Below are positions 8,802 through 17,985 of a DNA stretch of 64,000 bases, in pieces; within the stretch, counting starts at the first letter, position 1, and every line of letters begins with the position of its first letter. The notes beneath the pieces are model-generated. The model had not been told where the DNA came from. It saw only the letters and a list, made by a program, of their open reading frames with translations, and did no database searches. The DNA comes from Tardiphaga robiniae (GTDB lineage: Bacteria; Pseudomonadota; Alphaproteobacteria; Rhizobiales; Xanthobacteraceae), in the NCBI RefSeq assembly GCF_013359755.1, contig NZ_JABMCJ010000076.1, positions 206,794 through 270,793 on the forward strand, in the 5' to 3' direction. A program made the position numbers and the translations under genes.

Positions 8802-8872
8802 TCGTCGCATGGCCGCCGGAACGACCCGGCCGCTGATCGGCTCGATTTCAATCCCCCTCGACACGAAAGGAA

Positions 8873-8897
8873 CTCGCCGTAACCGCGGCGAGATTTT
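8873..8897 (+). terminator. Rho-independent terminator after the XRE regulator
   Basis: A perfect 7-bp GC-rich stem (CTCGCCG / CGGCGAG) with a six-base loop, followed by ATTTT. It separates the regulator transcript from the dctA promoter 20 bp downstream. Confidence 0.75.
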
Positions 8898-8916
8898 ACA
8901 CGTTTGCACCTAGCGG

Positions 8917-8932
8917 TGGCACAGTTGTTGCT
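8917..8932 (+). promoter_or_regulatory. Sigma-54 (-24/-12) promoter of dctA
   Basis: TGGCACA, four bases, TTGCT, with exact spacing of the GG and GC pairs. It lies 33 bp before the dctA ATG. Rhizobial dctA is known to be transcribed by sigma-54 RNA polymerase with the activator DctD, which fits this site. dctB and dctD are not in the window. Confidence 0.85.
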
Positions 8933-8964
8933 GGAATATTCGTGAACCTCAGGGGGAGCGAACC

Positions 8965-10287
8965 ATGTCTACAGCTACGATTACCGCCGTCGAACCAATC
9001 CGCAAGCCTCTCTATCAGTCGCTCTTCGTGCAGGTGCTTGTCGCCCTGCTACTCGGCATCGTCCTTGGCATCGCCGTGCCGGACTTCGCCGTCGGCCTGA
9101 AGGTCTTCAGCGACGCGTTCCTCAAACTCATCTCCATGATTGTGGCCCCCATCGTGTTCTGTGTGGTGGTGCATGGGATTGCGGGTGCCGGCGACCTCAA
9201 GAAGGTCGGCAGGGTTGGCGTCAAGGCACTGATCTATTTCGAGGCAATGACCACGCTGGCGCTCGTTGTCGGCCTGGTGCTGGCCTATCTGTTCGGCCCG
9301 GGCCACGGCATGAACATCAATCCGGCCTCGCTCGACGGCAAGGCACTCACGACGGTCGCAGACAACGCGCACAAGCTGCAGGGCGGCGGCATCGGCAGTT
9401 TCCTGCTCAACATCATTCCGACCACCTCGTTCGACGCTCTGGCGCGCAACGATGTCCTGCAGGTGCTGTTCTTCGCCATCCTCTTCGGCACCAGCCTGGC
9501 CCTGGTTGGCGGCGAGAAGGGCGAGCGGATTTCGAGCTTCATCGAAGCCGTATCGACCGTTCTGTTTCGCGCGATGGGATTGATCGTTCGCCTCGCCCCG
9601 ATCGGCGTGCTCGGCGCCGTCGCCTATACGGTCGGACGCTACGGTGTCGGATCGCTGAAGCAACTCGTCTCGCTGGTGGTGCTATTCTATGTCTCGGTCG
9701 GGATCTTCGTCTTCGGCGTGCTTGGCGGTGTGATGGCACTGGCCGGGCTGAACATCATCAAATTCCTGAACTATCTGCGCGAGGAACTCACCATCGTGCT
9801 GGCCACCGCGTCCTCGGATGCAGTGCTGCCCCAGGTCATGCGCAAACTCGAACGGCTCGGCGTCAAGGACAATGTGGTCGGCCTCGTGATCCCGACCGGA
9901 TATTCGTTCAATCTCGACGCGTTCTCGATCTATCTGACGCTGGCCGTCGTGTTCATCGCGCAGGCCACCAATACGCCGCTGTCCTTCGGCGACCTCATGC
10001 TGGTGCTGGGCGTCTCGCTGGTAACGTCGAAGGGCGCCCATGGCGTACCGGGCTCAGCGATCGTGATCCTTGCTGCGACGCTGAATGCCGTGCCGAGCAT
10101 TCCCGCCATCGGTCTCGTGCTGGTGCTGTCGGTAGACTGGTTCATCGGCATGGCCCGCGCGCTCGGCAACCTGATCGGCAACTGCGTTGCCACCGTCGTG
10201 GTCGGTGCATGGGAAGGCGATCTCGACCATGCCAAGGCGAAGCGTGTGTTGGATGGCGAAGAGCTCGTGGACGTGACGGCGGGTTGA
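8965..10287 (+). CDS. dctA: C4-dicarboxylate:cation symporter
   Basis: A 440-residue polytopic membrane protein of the DAACS family, imports succinate, fumarate and malate. Family blocks are SLFVQVLVALLLGIVLGIAVP at the N-terminus, FLLNIIPTTSFDALARNDVLQVLFFAILFG, the re-entrant-loop region ATASSDAVLPQVMRKLERLG, VVGLVIPTGYSFNLDAFSIYLTL and LVTSKGAHGVPGSAIVILAATL. The length is normal for DctA (about 440). A strong GGGGGAG ribosome site precedes the ATG, and a sigma-54 promoter lies at 8917-8932. Confidence 0.96.
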   Translation: MSTATITAVEPIRKPLYQSLFVQVLVALLLGIVLGIAVPDFAVGLKVFSDAFLKLISMIVAPIVFCVVVHGIAGAGDLKKVGRVGVKALIYFEAMTTLALVVGLVLAYLFGPGHGMNINPASLDGKALTTVADNAHKLQGGGIGSFLLNIIPTTSFDALARNDVLQVLFFAILFGTSLALVGGEKGERISSFIEAVSTVLFRAMGLIVRLAPIGVLGAVAYTVGRYGVGSLKQLVSLVVLFYVSVGIFVFGVLGGVMALAGLNIIKFLNYLREELTIVLATASSDAVLPQVMRKLERLGVKDNVVGLVIPTGYSFNLDAFSIYLTLAVVFIAQATNTPLSFGDLMLVLGVSLVTSKGAHGVPGSAIVILAATLNAVPSIPAIGLVLVLSVDWFIGMARALGNLIGNCVATVVVGAWEGDLDHAKAKRVLDGEELVDVTAG

Positions 10288-10302
10288 GGCGACCCCGCAT
10301 GC

Positions 10303-10386
10303 TGTCATGGCCGGGCTTGTCCCGGCCATCCACGTCTTTCTACGTGGCGAAGACGTGAATGCCCGGCACAAGGCCGGGCATGACGA
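10303..10386. repeat. Dispersed palindromic repeat after dctA
   Basis: Nested inverted repeats: ATGGCCGGG-CTTGT-CCCGGCCAT, then CACGTCTT/AAGACGTG, then GCCCGGC-ACAA-GGCCGGGC. The family occurs intergenically in many Bradyrhizobium-group genomes. It sits between the convergent dctA and alcohol dehydrogenase genes and can fold as a bidirectional terminator. Confidence 0.8.
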
Positions 10387-10412
10387 CTTTGAGAGTGAAT
10401 CCCGACTCTTCC

Positions 10413-11480
10413 CTACGCCGGCGTGAGGATCGCGCGGCCGACCAGCTTGCCGTCTTTCAGATCGTTCAGCGCCGCATTGGCCTTTGCAAGCGGCATCGGG
10501 CTCGTCGGGATCGGCTGCACCTTCTTGGTGCGCACCAGCTCCAGCAGTTCCTTGGTCTCGCGGAGATTGCCGACATAGCTGCCCTGGATGGTGAGTGCCT
10601 TCATGGCTATCAGCGGCAGCGCCCAGGTGGCGCCGCCACCGAACAGACCGACCATGATCAGCTTGCCGCCCTTGGAGAGCACATCAAAGCCGAGCTGCGT
10701 CGTCGACGGAGTGCCGACCAGATCGATCACCGACAGGATCGGCTGACCGGCGGCCTTGGCAAGCTGCTCGAGCGCGTCGGGCGCATTGCCGTCCACGGCC
10801 GCCAGAGCGCCGGCCTTGATCGCCGCCTCGCGCTTTCGCGCATCGATATCGACAACGATGGCGCCCTTGCCGCCCATCGCCTTCAACAGTTCAAGCGCCA
10901 TCAGGCCGAGGCCGCCAGCGCCGAAGATCACGATCGGATTGCCAAGATCGCTCTCGATCTTCTTCAGCGCACTATAGGTGGTGACGCCCGAGCAGGCGTA
11001 AGGCGCGGCGATGACCGGATCCATGCCCTTGAGGTCGATCAGGTAGCGCGGATGCGGCACCAGAAGGTGATCGGAGTAACCACCGTCGCAATGTACGCCG
11101 AGGCAGCGCGGCGCGAGGCAGAGATTCTCGTCACCGGCGAGACAGACCGCACATTTACCACAGCCGATCCACGGATAGGCCAGCGCGATGTCGCCGATCT
11201 TGACGCCGCCAGCTTCCTGTTGCGCATCCGGACCGAAGGCAATAACTTCACCGACGGTCTCGTGACCCATGGTGCGCGGCAGCGTGATGCCGCGATCCTT
11301 CAGCGACAGCTTCTTGCGGCCGTGGCCGAGTTCATAACCGCCTTCCCAGATGTGCAGGTCGCTATGGCAGACGCCAGCAGCCTTCACGCGGATCAGCACC
11401 TGCGTGCCGGTCGGCTGCGGGGTCTGCTCGTCGACCTCGCCGAGCGGTTCGTTGAATTCGAGAACCTTGAAGCTCTTCAT
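10413..11480 (-). CDS. Zinc-dependent alcohol dehydrogenase
   Basis: A 355-residue medium-chain dehydrogenase. Catalytic zinc ligands lie in AAGVCHSDLHIWEGG and MGHETVGE. The structural zinc lobe has four cysteines (GCGKCAVCLAGDENLC). The nucleotide-binding motif is VIFGAGGLGLMALEL and the following acidic VVDIDARKREAA suggests NAD. An unusual insertion YELGHGRKKLSLKDRGITLPRT follows the first zinc ligand. A GGGAGAG ribosome site precedes the ATG. It is the last gene of a minus-strand group with an Mo hydroxylase, but a repeat separates them. Substrate unknown. Confidence 0.9.
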   Translation of the reverse strand: MKSFKVLEFNEPLGEVDEQTPQPTGTQVLIRVKAAGVCHSDLHIWEGGYELGHGRKKLSLKDRGITLPRTMGHETVGEVIAFGPDAQQEAGGVKIGDIALAYPWIGCGKCAVCLAGDENLCLAPRCLGVHCDGGYSDHLLVPHPRYLIDLKGMDPVIAAPYACSGVTTYSALKKIESDLGNPIVIFGAGGLGLMALELLKAMGGKGAIVVDIDARKREAAIKAGALAAVDGNAPDALEQLAKAAGQPILSVIDLVGTPSTTQLGFDVLSKGGKLIMVGLFGGGATWALPLIAMKALTIQGSYVGNLRETKELLELVRTKKVQPIPTSPMPLAKANAALNDLKDGKLVGRAILTPA

Positions 11481-11516
11481 TGTGTTTTCTCTCCCGGTTG
11501 AAGTTTCTTGTTATCC

Positions 11517-11598
11517 GCAGGATGGGTCGAGCGAAGCGAAACCCATCGCATAGAACCCGATCATGATGGGTTTCGCGACGACGCTCTACCCATCCTGC
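11517..11598. repeat. Dispersed inverted repeat
   Basis: GCAGGATGGGT at one end pairs with ACCCATCCTGC at the other, and an inner GCGAAACCCATC pairs with GATGGGTTTCGC. This GGATGGGT...AACCCATC family is frequent between genes in Bradyrhizobium relatives. Its position between two co-directional genes may attenuate read-through from the Mo hydroxylase gene into the dehydrogenase gene. Confidence 0.75.
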
Positions 11599-11604
11599 AG
11601 GGTC

Positions 11605-13932
11605 TCAGCCATGCGTTGCGCTTGCGCTCCTGATTGCTTCCCACACCTTGATGGGCGACAGCGGCGTATTGAGCTGCGTGATGCCCAGTGGTTGCAGCGC
11701 ATCCAGCACGCCATTGACGATGCAGGGCGGACCACCGATCGCGCCGGATTCGCCGCAGCCCTTCGAGCCGATCGGGTTGGTGACGCAGGGTGCCGAGCCG
11801 TCCAATGTCACTGACAGGGGTGGCAGATCACCCGCGCGCGGAATGCAGTAGTCCTGATAGCTCGCGGTGATGAGCTGGCCATCCTCGTCGTAATGAACGT
11901 TCTCGAACAGCGCCTGGCCGATGCCTTGCGCCACGCCGCCGTGGATCTGGCCTGTCACCAGCATCGGATTCACCGCCACGCCGACATCGTCGACCGTAGT
12001 GTAGCGAACGACATTGGTGATGCCGGTCTCCGGATCGATCTCGACCTCGCAGATATGCGTTCCGTTCGGCCAGGTCGGGCCGTCCGCCACGCCGGTGGAC
12101 TCGACGCTGAGCTGTTCGCCGTCTTCGGCTTTCGCGATTTCGAACAGGCCAACGCGCTTGTCGGTGCCGACGACGGTGAGGAAGCCTGCGGAATACTCGA
12201 TGTCCTCCACCGAAGCTTCCAGCATGTTGGCCGCTTTCTCACGCGCCTTGGCGATCATATCGGCCGCCGACACCACCGCGGCAGTACCGCCAACGAACAA
12301 CGAACGCGAACCGACACTACCCATGCCGACGATCACGTCGGTATCGCCCTGGATCACATCGATCTTGTCGATGCCGATGCCGAGCGCTTCAGAGACGAGC
12401 TGCGAATAGGCGGTCTGCAGGCCCTGCCCCATTGCCATGGTGCCGGAATGCAGGATGACGCGGCCATTGGCCGTGGCGCGCAGGCGAACCTTTTCGGTGG
12501 TGCCCGGACCGCCGGTCCATTCGATATAGCTGGTGAGCCCGCGGCCGTAGAGCAGACCCTTCTTCTTCGCCGCCTTCTTGCGCGCGGCGAAGCCGTCCCA
12601 ATCCGACAGTTCGGTGGCACGGTCGAGCATGTGCGCGAAGGCGCCGCTGTCATAGGTCTGACCGACGGCGTTCTTGTAGGGAAACTGCGTCGGCTTGATG
12701 TAATTCACCTTGCGGATGGCGCGCGGATCCATGCCCATCTGCCGTGCGGCGGCATCCATCAGACGCTCGATGATGAAAACCGCTTCCGGACGCCCGGCAC
12801 CGCGATAGGCGCCCACCGGCGCGGTGTTCGTGATGACCGCCTTGATGTCGTAATGCACGTTCTGCAGGTCGTAGACACCGGTCTGCACGAACGGCCCCAG
12901 CACCAGCGGAATGATGACAGCGGTCGCCGACATATAGGCACCAGTGCCGCCGATCGAACGGACGCGATAGGCCAAGATCCGCCCCTTGGCATCGAGCGCG
13001 AGTTCTGCCGTCGACGTCAGATCGCGACCATGAGTCCCGCCAACGAATTCGTCGGTGCGATCTCCGCGCCAGCGGATCGTCTTGTTCAGCTTCACGGCTA
13101 CATAAGCGACGACGCCGTCTTCCGGATACAGGCTCGTCTTCTGGCCGAAACCGCCGCCGATATCGCCCACCACCACGCGGATCGATTCCTTCGGACGCTT
13201 GAGCACAGCGTCCGCAAGGATATCGCGGGTCGATGCCGGGGTCTGCGACTGCACGTACAGGGTCAGCTTGCCGGACTTCTTGTCGACTTCAGCGATGGTC
13301 GAGCGCGGCTCCATGGCCGATGGCACGAGACGCTGGCTCGCGATGTCCAGCGACACCGTATGCTTGGCAGCGGCAAAAGCAGCCTCCACCTTGGCAGGAT
13401 CGCCATAGCTGGTGGCCGCAACGATATTGTCCGGTGCATCCGGCCAGACCACGGCCGCACCGGGCTTCATCGCCTCGACGGGATCGACCACCGCAGGCAG
13501 GACGTCATAGCTGATGTCGATCGCTTCGGCCGCGAGCTGGGCAGCGGCGCGCGACGTGGCGACGATCGCCGCCACTGCTTCGCCGGCGAACCGCACGACC
13601 TCGTGCGCGAGCAGCCGGCGCGGCGGAAAGGTCGCTGCGGAGCCGTCAGGACGCTTGAAGATCGGCAGCGTCGGCAGCGTGCCGACATCGTCGGCCACGA
13701 GATCCGCGCCGGTATAGATCGCCTCGACACCGGGCATCGCCTTGGCGGCGGCCACGTCAATCGCGGTGATCTTCGCATGGGCATGCGGCGAGCGCAGCAG
13801 ATGCAGCCACAGCGCGCCGTCTTCCGGCTTGTCGTCGATGAATTTGCCCTGCCCGGTGAGAAGTCTTTGATCTTCAAGGCGCTTGGGAGAAAGACCGGCG
13901 CCGAAGCGCAGATTGCCGGGCAGAATGTTCAT
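11605..13932 (-). CDS. Xanthine dehydrogenase-family molybdopterin-binding large subunit (CoxL-like), orphan
   Basis: A 775-residue molybdenum hydroxylase large subunit. The N-terminal domain (RFGAGLSPKRLEDQRLLTGQGKFIDD) precedes Mo-cofactor contact regions GGGFGQKTSLYPEDG and PVGAYRGAGRPEA and the C-terminal GSKGCGESGAIGGPP, which holds the catalytic glutamate. The active-site loop AYRGAGRP differs from the CSFR loop of true CO dehydrogenase, so this is a form II enzyme of unknown substrate. No Fe-S or FAD subunit gene is adjacent, although such enzymes need both. AAGGA precedes the ATG. Upstream DapA-like and M20 genes suggest a heterocycle catabolic role; that is inference. Confidence 0.88.
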   Translation of the reverse strand: MNILPGNLRFGAGLSPKRLEDQRLLTGQGKFIDDKPEDGALWLHLLRSPHAHAKITAIDVAAAKAMPGVEAIYTGADLVADDVGTLPTLPIFKRPDGSAATFPPRRLLAHEVVRFAGEAVAAIVATSRAAAQLAAEAIDISYDVLPAVVDPVEAMKPGAAVVWPDAPDNIVAATSYGDPAKVEAAFAAAKHTVSLDIASQRLVPSAMEPRSTIAEVDKKSGKLTLYVQSQTPASTRDILADAVLKRPKESIRVVVGDIGGGFGQKTSLYPEDGVVAYVAVKLNKTIRWRGDRTDEFVGGTHGRDLTSTAELALDAKGRILAYRVRSIGGTGAYMSATAVIIPLVLGPFVQTGVYDLQNVHYDIKAVITNTAPVGAYRGAGRPEAVFIIERLMDAAARQMGMDPRAIRKVNYIKPTQFPYKNAVGQTYDSGAFAHMLDRATELSDWDGFAARKKAAKKKGLLYGRGLTSYIEWTGGPGTTEKVRLRATANGRVILHSGTMAMGQGLQTAYSQLVSEALGIGIDKIDVIQGDTDVIVGMGSVGSRSLFVGGTAAVVSAADMIAKAREKAANMLEASVEDIEYSAGFLTVVGTDKRVGLFEIAKAEDGEQLSVESTGVADGPTWPNGTHICEVEIDPETGITNVVRYTTVDDVGVAVNPMLVTGQIHGGVAQGIGQALFENVHYDEDGQLITASYQDYCIPRAGDLPPLSVTLDGSAPCVTNPIGSKGCGESGAIGGPPCIVNGVLDALQPLGITQLNTPLSPIKVWEAIRSASATHG

Positions 13933-14082
13933 CAGACGTCCTTCAATGGCGAGCCTTACGGGCGGGCTGTATGGTTTCTAGCCCAGAAAGACCGCGTGAG
14001 CCAACAGGCCAGCCGCACAAGGCTGAGCGACAAAATGTGCATGAGCGCTGCTCGTTTGCGCGTCTGGCGGCAACGACATCGA

Positions 14083-14958
14083 TCAGCCGACATCCCGCAA
14101 GACGGTCTCGATCACCTTGCGCTCGTCCGCGGTCAAGGCCGGCTGCGGCGCTACGGGATCGCCGACATCGTAGCCCTGGATCGCCAGGCCCGTCTTGATG
14201 CAGGCGGCCAGATTATAGCGCGCAAAGGCCTCGTTGAGACGCCACATCCGCCGTTGCAGAACCATGGCTTCGTCCCAGCGATGCGCCTTGCAGAGATTGT
14301 AGAGTTCGACGCTCTGCTTCGGCACGACGCAGGCCGGGCCCGCCATCCAGCCGACGCCGCCGATCAGCATGACGGCTGACGGAATATGCGCCGAGGCGGC
14401 AAACACTTTCAGTTTGTCGCCGCAGCGGTTGATGATCGACAACAGCCGGCCGGTATTGGTGGAGGCATCCTTGATATACTGAATGCGCGGATGTTCAGCG
14501 AGCCGCGCCACGACGTCGAGTGTCAGATCCGAACGCTGGAATTGCGGATTGGTGTAGATCACCACGGGAATATCGACGGCATCGGCGATGGCGCGGAAGT
14601 AGGATTCGATCTGCGCATCCTTGAGCGGGAAATACGCTTCGAGAATAGCTAGGATGCCGGTGGCGCCGAGCTTCTGATACGACTTCGCCTGCGCCACCGC
14701 ATCGACCGTCGAGGTCGATGCCACGCCTGCCACCACCGGCACGCGCCCGCCTGCCGCCTCGATCGTAGCCTGCACCACCGTCCTGCGCTGCTCGCGATTG
14801 AGATAGGCGAATTCGCCGGTCGAGCCGAGCGGCGTCAGACCATGCACGCCCGCGCTGATGAGATCCCCGCACAGGCGGCCCAGCACATCGGTGCGGATAC
14901 GCCCCTCGTCGTCAGCAGGCGAGACGAGATAGGGAAACACGCCGTGGAAATCTGCCAT
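14083..14958 (-). CDS. Dihydrodipicolinate synthase/N-acetylneuraminate lyase family protein
   Basis: A 291-residue (beta/alpha)8-barrel class I aldolase. Diagnostic blocks are [17 protein letters not shown], the tyrosine in VVIYTNPQF, and the Schiff-base lysine in QYIKDAS. It lies in a catabolic setting, not a lysine-biosynthesis one: its start is only 4 bp after the stop of an M20 amidohydrolase gene and 150 bp precede an Mo hydroxylase. It is therefore more likely a catabolic aldolase or decarboxylating lyase than DapA. Substrate unknown. Confidence 0.88.
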   Translation of the reverse strand: MADFHGVFPYLVSPADDEGRIRTDVLGRLCGDLISAGVHGLTPLGSTGEFAYLNREQRRTVVQATIEAAGGRVPVVAGVASTSTVDAVAQAKSYQKLGATGILAILEAYFPLKDAQIESYFRAIADAVDIPVVIYTNPQFQRSDLTLDVVARLAEHPRIQYIKDASTNTGRLLSIINRCGDKLKVFAASAHIPSAVMLIGGVGWMAGPACVVPKQSVELYNLCKAHRWDEAMVLQRRMWRLNEAFARYNLAACIKTGLAIQGYDVGDPVAPQPALTADERKVIETVLRDVG

Positions 14959-14962
14959 CGCA

Positions 14963-16231
14963 TCAGGCCTTCGGCTTGAAATTCTCGATCACGCGCAACA
15001 ACACGCGCGCACCGACCTCGACATCCGCATCGTCCACATGCTCGGCAGGATTGTGGCTGATCCCGCCGCGACAGCGCACGAACAGCATCGCCACATCGGC
15101 AATATCGGTCATCGCCATGCCGTCATGGCCGGCCCCGCTCGGCAGCTCGAACGCGCGATAGCCCTCGGCAGTAATTGCATCGGCGATCTGCTTCTGCAGC
15201 CAGGGCGCACACGGCACCGTGCGATTCTCATGGGTGATGTTGATCTGCAGATCGAGCTTGCGCGCTTTGGCGATCGACTCGATCTCACGCACCATGTCGG
15301 TGATGGCGAGCTTGCGATAGGAATCCTTTGGCGACCGGATATCCATGGTGAACGATACCAGCCCGGGAATGACATTGGTCGCACCCGGCATCGCATTGAT
15401 ATAACCCACGGTGCCGACAAGACCGCCGCGGTCCGACTGGCAGAACTCCTCGATCGCAACGATACATTCGGCGGCGCCCACCAGTGCATCGCGCCGCATC
15501 GCCATGGGTACCGTGCCGGCATGACCGGCCATGCCGTGCAATTCGACTGCGAGACGCGTCGCACCCGAAATGGCAGTCACGACCCCCACCGGCAGCTTCT
15601 GCGCTTCAAGCACCGGCCCCTGCTCGATATGCAGTTCGAGATAGGCGAGCAATTCGCCGGGCGCGCGCGCTGCGGCGCCGACGTGATCGGGATCGAGGCC
15701 GAAGGTGATCATCGCCTCGCGCATCGAGATGCCCGCTTTGTCGCGGCCGGCGAGCACGCTCTCGACAAAAGTCCCGGCCACCGCGCGGCTGCCGAGCAGC
15801 GTCGAGGCGAAGCGTACGCCCTCCTCGTCGGCGAAAGCAGCGATCTCGATCGCGAATGGCAGGCGCGCGCCACGGCGATTGAGATCGCCGACGCAGGAAA
15901 TCGCCGTGATGACCCCGAGCGGCCCGTCCCAGCGGCCGGCATCGCGGACGGTGTCGTAATGTGAGCCCAGCATTAGGCACGGCAGACCGGGCCGGTCGCC
16001 TTCATAGCGTCCGCAGACATTGCCGATCGCATCGATACGCGCCCGCATGCCGGCTGCCTGCATCCAGCCGATGATCAGTTCGGCGGCAGCACGATGTTCC
16101 GGTGTAAGGAATATTCGCGTGATGTTGTCCGGCGCTTCCGAAATAGCAGCCAGCGCGTTGATGCGTTCGACGATCTCGCCGCCGAGCGATTGGCCGGAAG
16201 CTCCGACGACTTTCTCTTCCATCGCAATCAT
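14963..16231 (-). CDS. M20 Zn-dependent amidohydrolase (allantoate amidohydrolase / N-carbamoyl amino acid hydrolase family)
   Basis: A 422-residue binuclear metallohydrolase. Metal-binding blocks are [19 protein letters not shown] and [20 protein letters not shown] and [19 protein letters not shown] are also typical. The family includes allantoate amidohydrolase (AllC) and L-carbamoylases (HyuC). Proximity to the purine catabolic genes makes allantoate a reasonable substrate, but the direct partner is a DapA-family gene (4-bp gap), so ureido acids from other ring-opening reactions are equally possible. It is the first gene of its minus-strand unit and is divergent from the GuaD-like gene. 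Confidence 0.87.
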   Translation of the reverse strand: MIAMEEKVVGASGQSLGGEIVERINALAAISEAPDNITRIFLTPEHRAAAELIIGWMQAAGMRARIDAIGNVCGRYEGDRPGLPCLMLGSHYDTVRDAGRWDGPLGVITAISCVGDLNRRGARLPFAIEIAAFADEEGVRFASTLLGSRAVAGTFVESVLAGRDKAGISMREAMITFGLDPDHVGAAARAPGELLAYLELHIEQGPVLEAQKLPVGVVTAISGATRLAVELHGMAGHAGTVPMAMRRDALVGAAECIVAIEEFCQSDRGGLVGTVGYINAMPGATNVIPGLVSFTMDIRSPKDSYRKLAITDMVREIESIAKARKLDLQINITHENRTVPCAPWLQKQIADAITAEGYRAFELPSGAGHDGMAMTDIADVAMLFVRCRGGISHNPAEHVDDADVEVGARVLLRVIENFKPKA

Positions 16232-16374
16232 GCTTCTTTGTTCAGACCAGTGGCCCGGCTGGGACTTGAATGATCCAGCTCGTAAATACTAGTGCGGCCA
16301 GCAGGGCAAAGCGAATCCGCGTTTGACCTCGCGGGAAGCTAGCAGATTTCGACACCCGGACGACAGGAGCCCCG

Positions 16375-16872
16375 ATGGCCAGGCAAGACTCGTCGAGTAG
16401 AGATGAGGCCCTTCTCAGACTTTCTTTCGACGCCGCACGCAAAGCCATGGAGCGCGGCAACCATCCGTTCGGCGCGATCCTGGTCGATGCACACGGCAAG
16501 GTCCTGATGGAAGCCGGTAACGCCTTCATGCCGTCCCATGACGGCACCGCCCATGCCGAACGGCTGCTCTGCAGCGAAGCCTCGATTGCCTATGACGAGA
16601 GCGAACTAAAGACCTTCACGCTGTATTCGTCGGCAGAACCCTGCGCCATGTGCGCCGGCGCGATCTATTGGGTCGGCATTGGCCGGCTGGTTTATGGGCT
16701 CGGCGAAGCAAGGCTCAAGGCGATCACCGGCGACCATCCGGAGAATCCCACGCTGGATCTGCCTTGCCGCAATGTCTTTGCTGCCGGGCAGAAGAGCATC
16801 GAGGTCGTCGGACCGCTGCTCGAAGACGAGGCAGCCGTGCAGCACGAGAATTTCTGGGCGCAACAGGGCTAG
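16375..16872 (+). CDS. guaD: Cytidine/deoxycytidylate deaminase-fold nucleoside deaminase, probable guanine deaminase
   Basis: A 165-residue zinc deaminase. The zinc-binding and catalytic motifs are HAERLLCSEAS (H-A-E) and PCAMCAG (PCxxC). The length and the block NVFAAGQKSIEVVGPLLEDEA fit GuaD (guanine to xanthine) better than the tRNA deaminase TadA. Its place next to purine uptake and xanthine oxidation genes supports this. It ends at a bidirectional terminator shared with the outer-membrane protein gene. Confidence 0.8.
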   Translation: MARQDSSSRDEALLRLSFDAARKAMERGNHPFGAILVDAHGKVLMEAGNAFMPSHDGTAHAERLLCSEASIAYDESELKTFTLYSSAEPCAMCAGAIYWVGIGRLVYGLGEARLKAITGDHPENPTLDLPCRNVFAAGQKSIEVVGPLLEDEAAVQHENFWAQQG

Positions 16873-16885
16873 TCATGTCGACATG

Positions 16886-16918
16886 AAAACGACGCCGCGA
16901 TTCACGCAGCGTCGTTTT
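16886..16918. terminator. Bidirectional terminator between convergent genes
   Basis: A 10-bp perfect stem (AAAACGACGC / GCGTCGTTTT) with a 13-base loop. Each arm supplies a short T-run at its 3' side, so it can serve both the GuaD-like gene and the outer-membrane protein gene. Confidence 0.75.
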
Positions 16919-16938
16919 CGTATTGAAGTCAGCTCAGA

Positions 16939-17985
16939 TCAGAACTTGACGGTGACGCCGGAATAGAGCGAGTCCTCGCGGCACGATCCGGGCGCAAACG
17001 TGGTGCACGGCAGGCTGGCATTCTCATCCAAGCCGAACTTGTTCCGCCAGAGCCGATAGGCCACCCACACGTCGACATTGTGAGTGTATTTCGGTCCCCA
17101 GATCGCCTTGCTGGCGTCGAAGGTCAGACGGATCGGTTCGGCGTTGATCTCCATCTTGGTTGCCGTGCCGATGATCTGGCCGTTCTCCGAACCTTTCGGC
17201 CCGTAGAAGCCGGCCCGGCCGCTGATCGCGAAATAATCCATGCTCGGCGGCAGGAAGCCGAGATCCATGTAGTAATTGAGTTCAACGGCCCAGGTCGGGT
17301 TGAACTGGCGGTTGCCGTCGATGTTGCACGAGACGCCCGGGATTTGACCGGGAGCGCCGGCGTAACCGCACTGCGTAAAGGTGCTGCGGTTGGCGAACTC
17401 GTAATAGAACAACGGATTGACGTTGAAGAAGCCCTTGTAAGGCAGGTCGAAAGCGAATTGCAGACCGGTCACGACGTCGCGCTTGGATGCGGAGAAGAAC
17501 CGGTTTTCAGTGCTGCCATCCGCACCGATGACGAACGACACGTTGCGCAGCGGGCCCATCGAGAAGGCCTTGGTGTTGAAGACCTCGTTGAAGCCGATCG
17601 TGCTACGGATCAGGCCGTAGATTTCTGTTGCGCCTTCGCAGCCCGTGATCGGACGCAGCGGATCGGCGCACGGATTAGCCGGGCTGCTCTTGCCCGCCTT
17701 CTCGAGGCCGATGTTGAAGAAGTTGGTGCCGTAGGTCCAGACGTCGAAGTGGGTGAAGGCGAAGACCTGTTTGGTGGTCTTGTTGGTCACGCCGGGATCG
17801 ACCGCCCCCCACTGATAGGCATAGGTGAAGCGGTTATCGATCAACAGGAAGAACGGAAGATCCGGGATCGGCTTTGCCTTGACCGGCATGGCCGCCATGT
17901 CGGCGGCGCTTGCCGAGCCTGTCGGCACCATGGCTGTTAGCGACAGCAACGTCGCGGCTGCGATTGCGCGGAAACGATTGGCCAT
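16939..17985 (-). CDS. Outer-membrane beta-barrel protein, possible nucleoside/purine channel
   Basis: A 348-residue exported protein. A signal peptide is clear (MANRFRAIAAATLLSLTA, cleavage after SASA). Mature sequence alternates aromatic and polar residues and ends in SGVTVKF, a classic C-terminal beta-barrel phenylalanine signal. A GTG five codons upstream is in frame, but ATG at 17985 has the better-placed GGGGGT. Three cysteine pairs occur (C-x9-C, C-x13-C, C-x7-C), probably disulfide-closed extracellular loops. The overall look recalls Tsx-like nucleoside channels, and the gene is divergent from a nucleoside-type ABC importer. That role is inference. Confidence 0.72.
   Translation of the reverse strand: MANRFRAIAAATLLSLTAMVPTGSASAADMAAMPVKAKPIPDLPFFLLIDNRFTYAYQWGAVDPGVTNKTTKQVFAFTHFDVWTYGTNFFNIGLEKAGKSSPANPCADPLRPITGCEGATEIYGLIRSTIGFNEVFNTKAFSMGPLRNVSFVIGADGSTENRFFSASKRDVVTGLQFAFDLPYKGFFNVNPLFYYEFANRSTFTQCGYAGAPGQIPGVSCNIDGNRQFNPTWAVELNYYMDLGFLPPSMDYFAISGRAGFYGPKGSENGQIIGTATKMEINAEPIRLTFDASKAIWGPKYTHNVDVWVAYRLWRNKFGLDENASLPCTTFAPGSCREDSLYSGVTVKF

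Noticed and set aside
11893..14379. An 828-codon open frame on the plus strand opposite the molybdenum hydroxylase gene
   Set aside because: It is the antisense shadow of a clearly recognised enzyme in GC-rich DNA; its translation is rich in Arg and His with no family blocks. The same applies to the long antisense frames at 3156-4343, 10359-11501, 5386-6441, 28686-29717, 32493-33593, 38691-39953 and 53166-54590.
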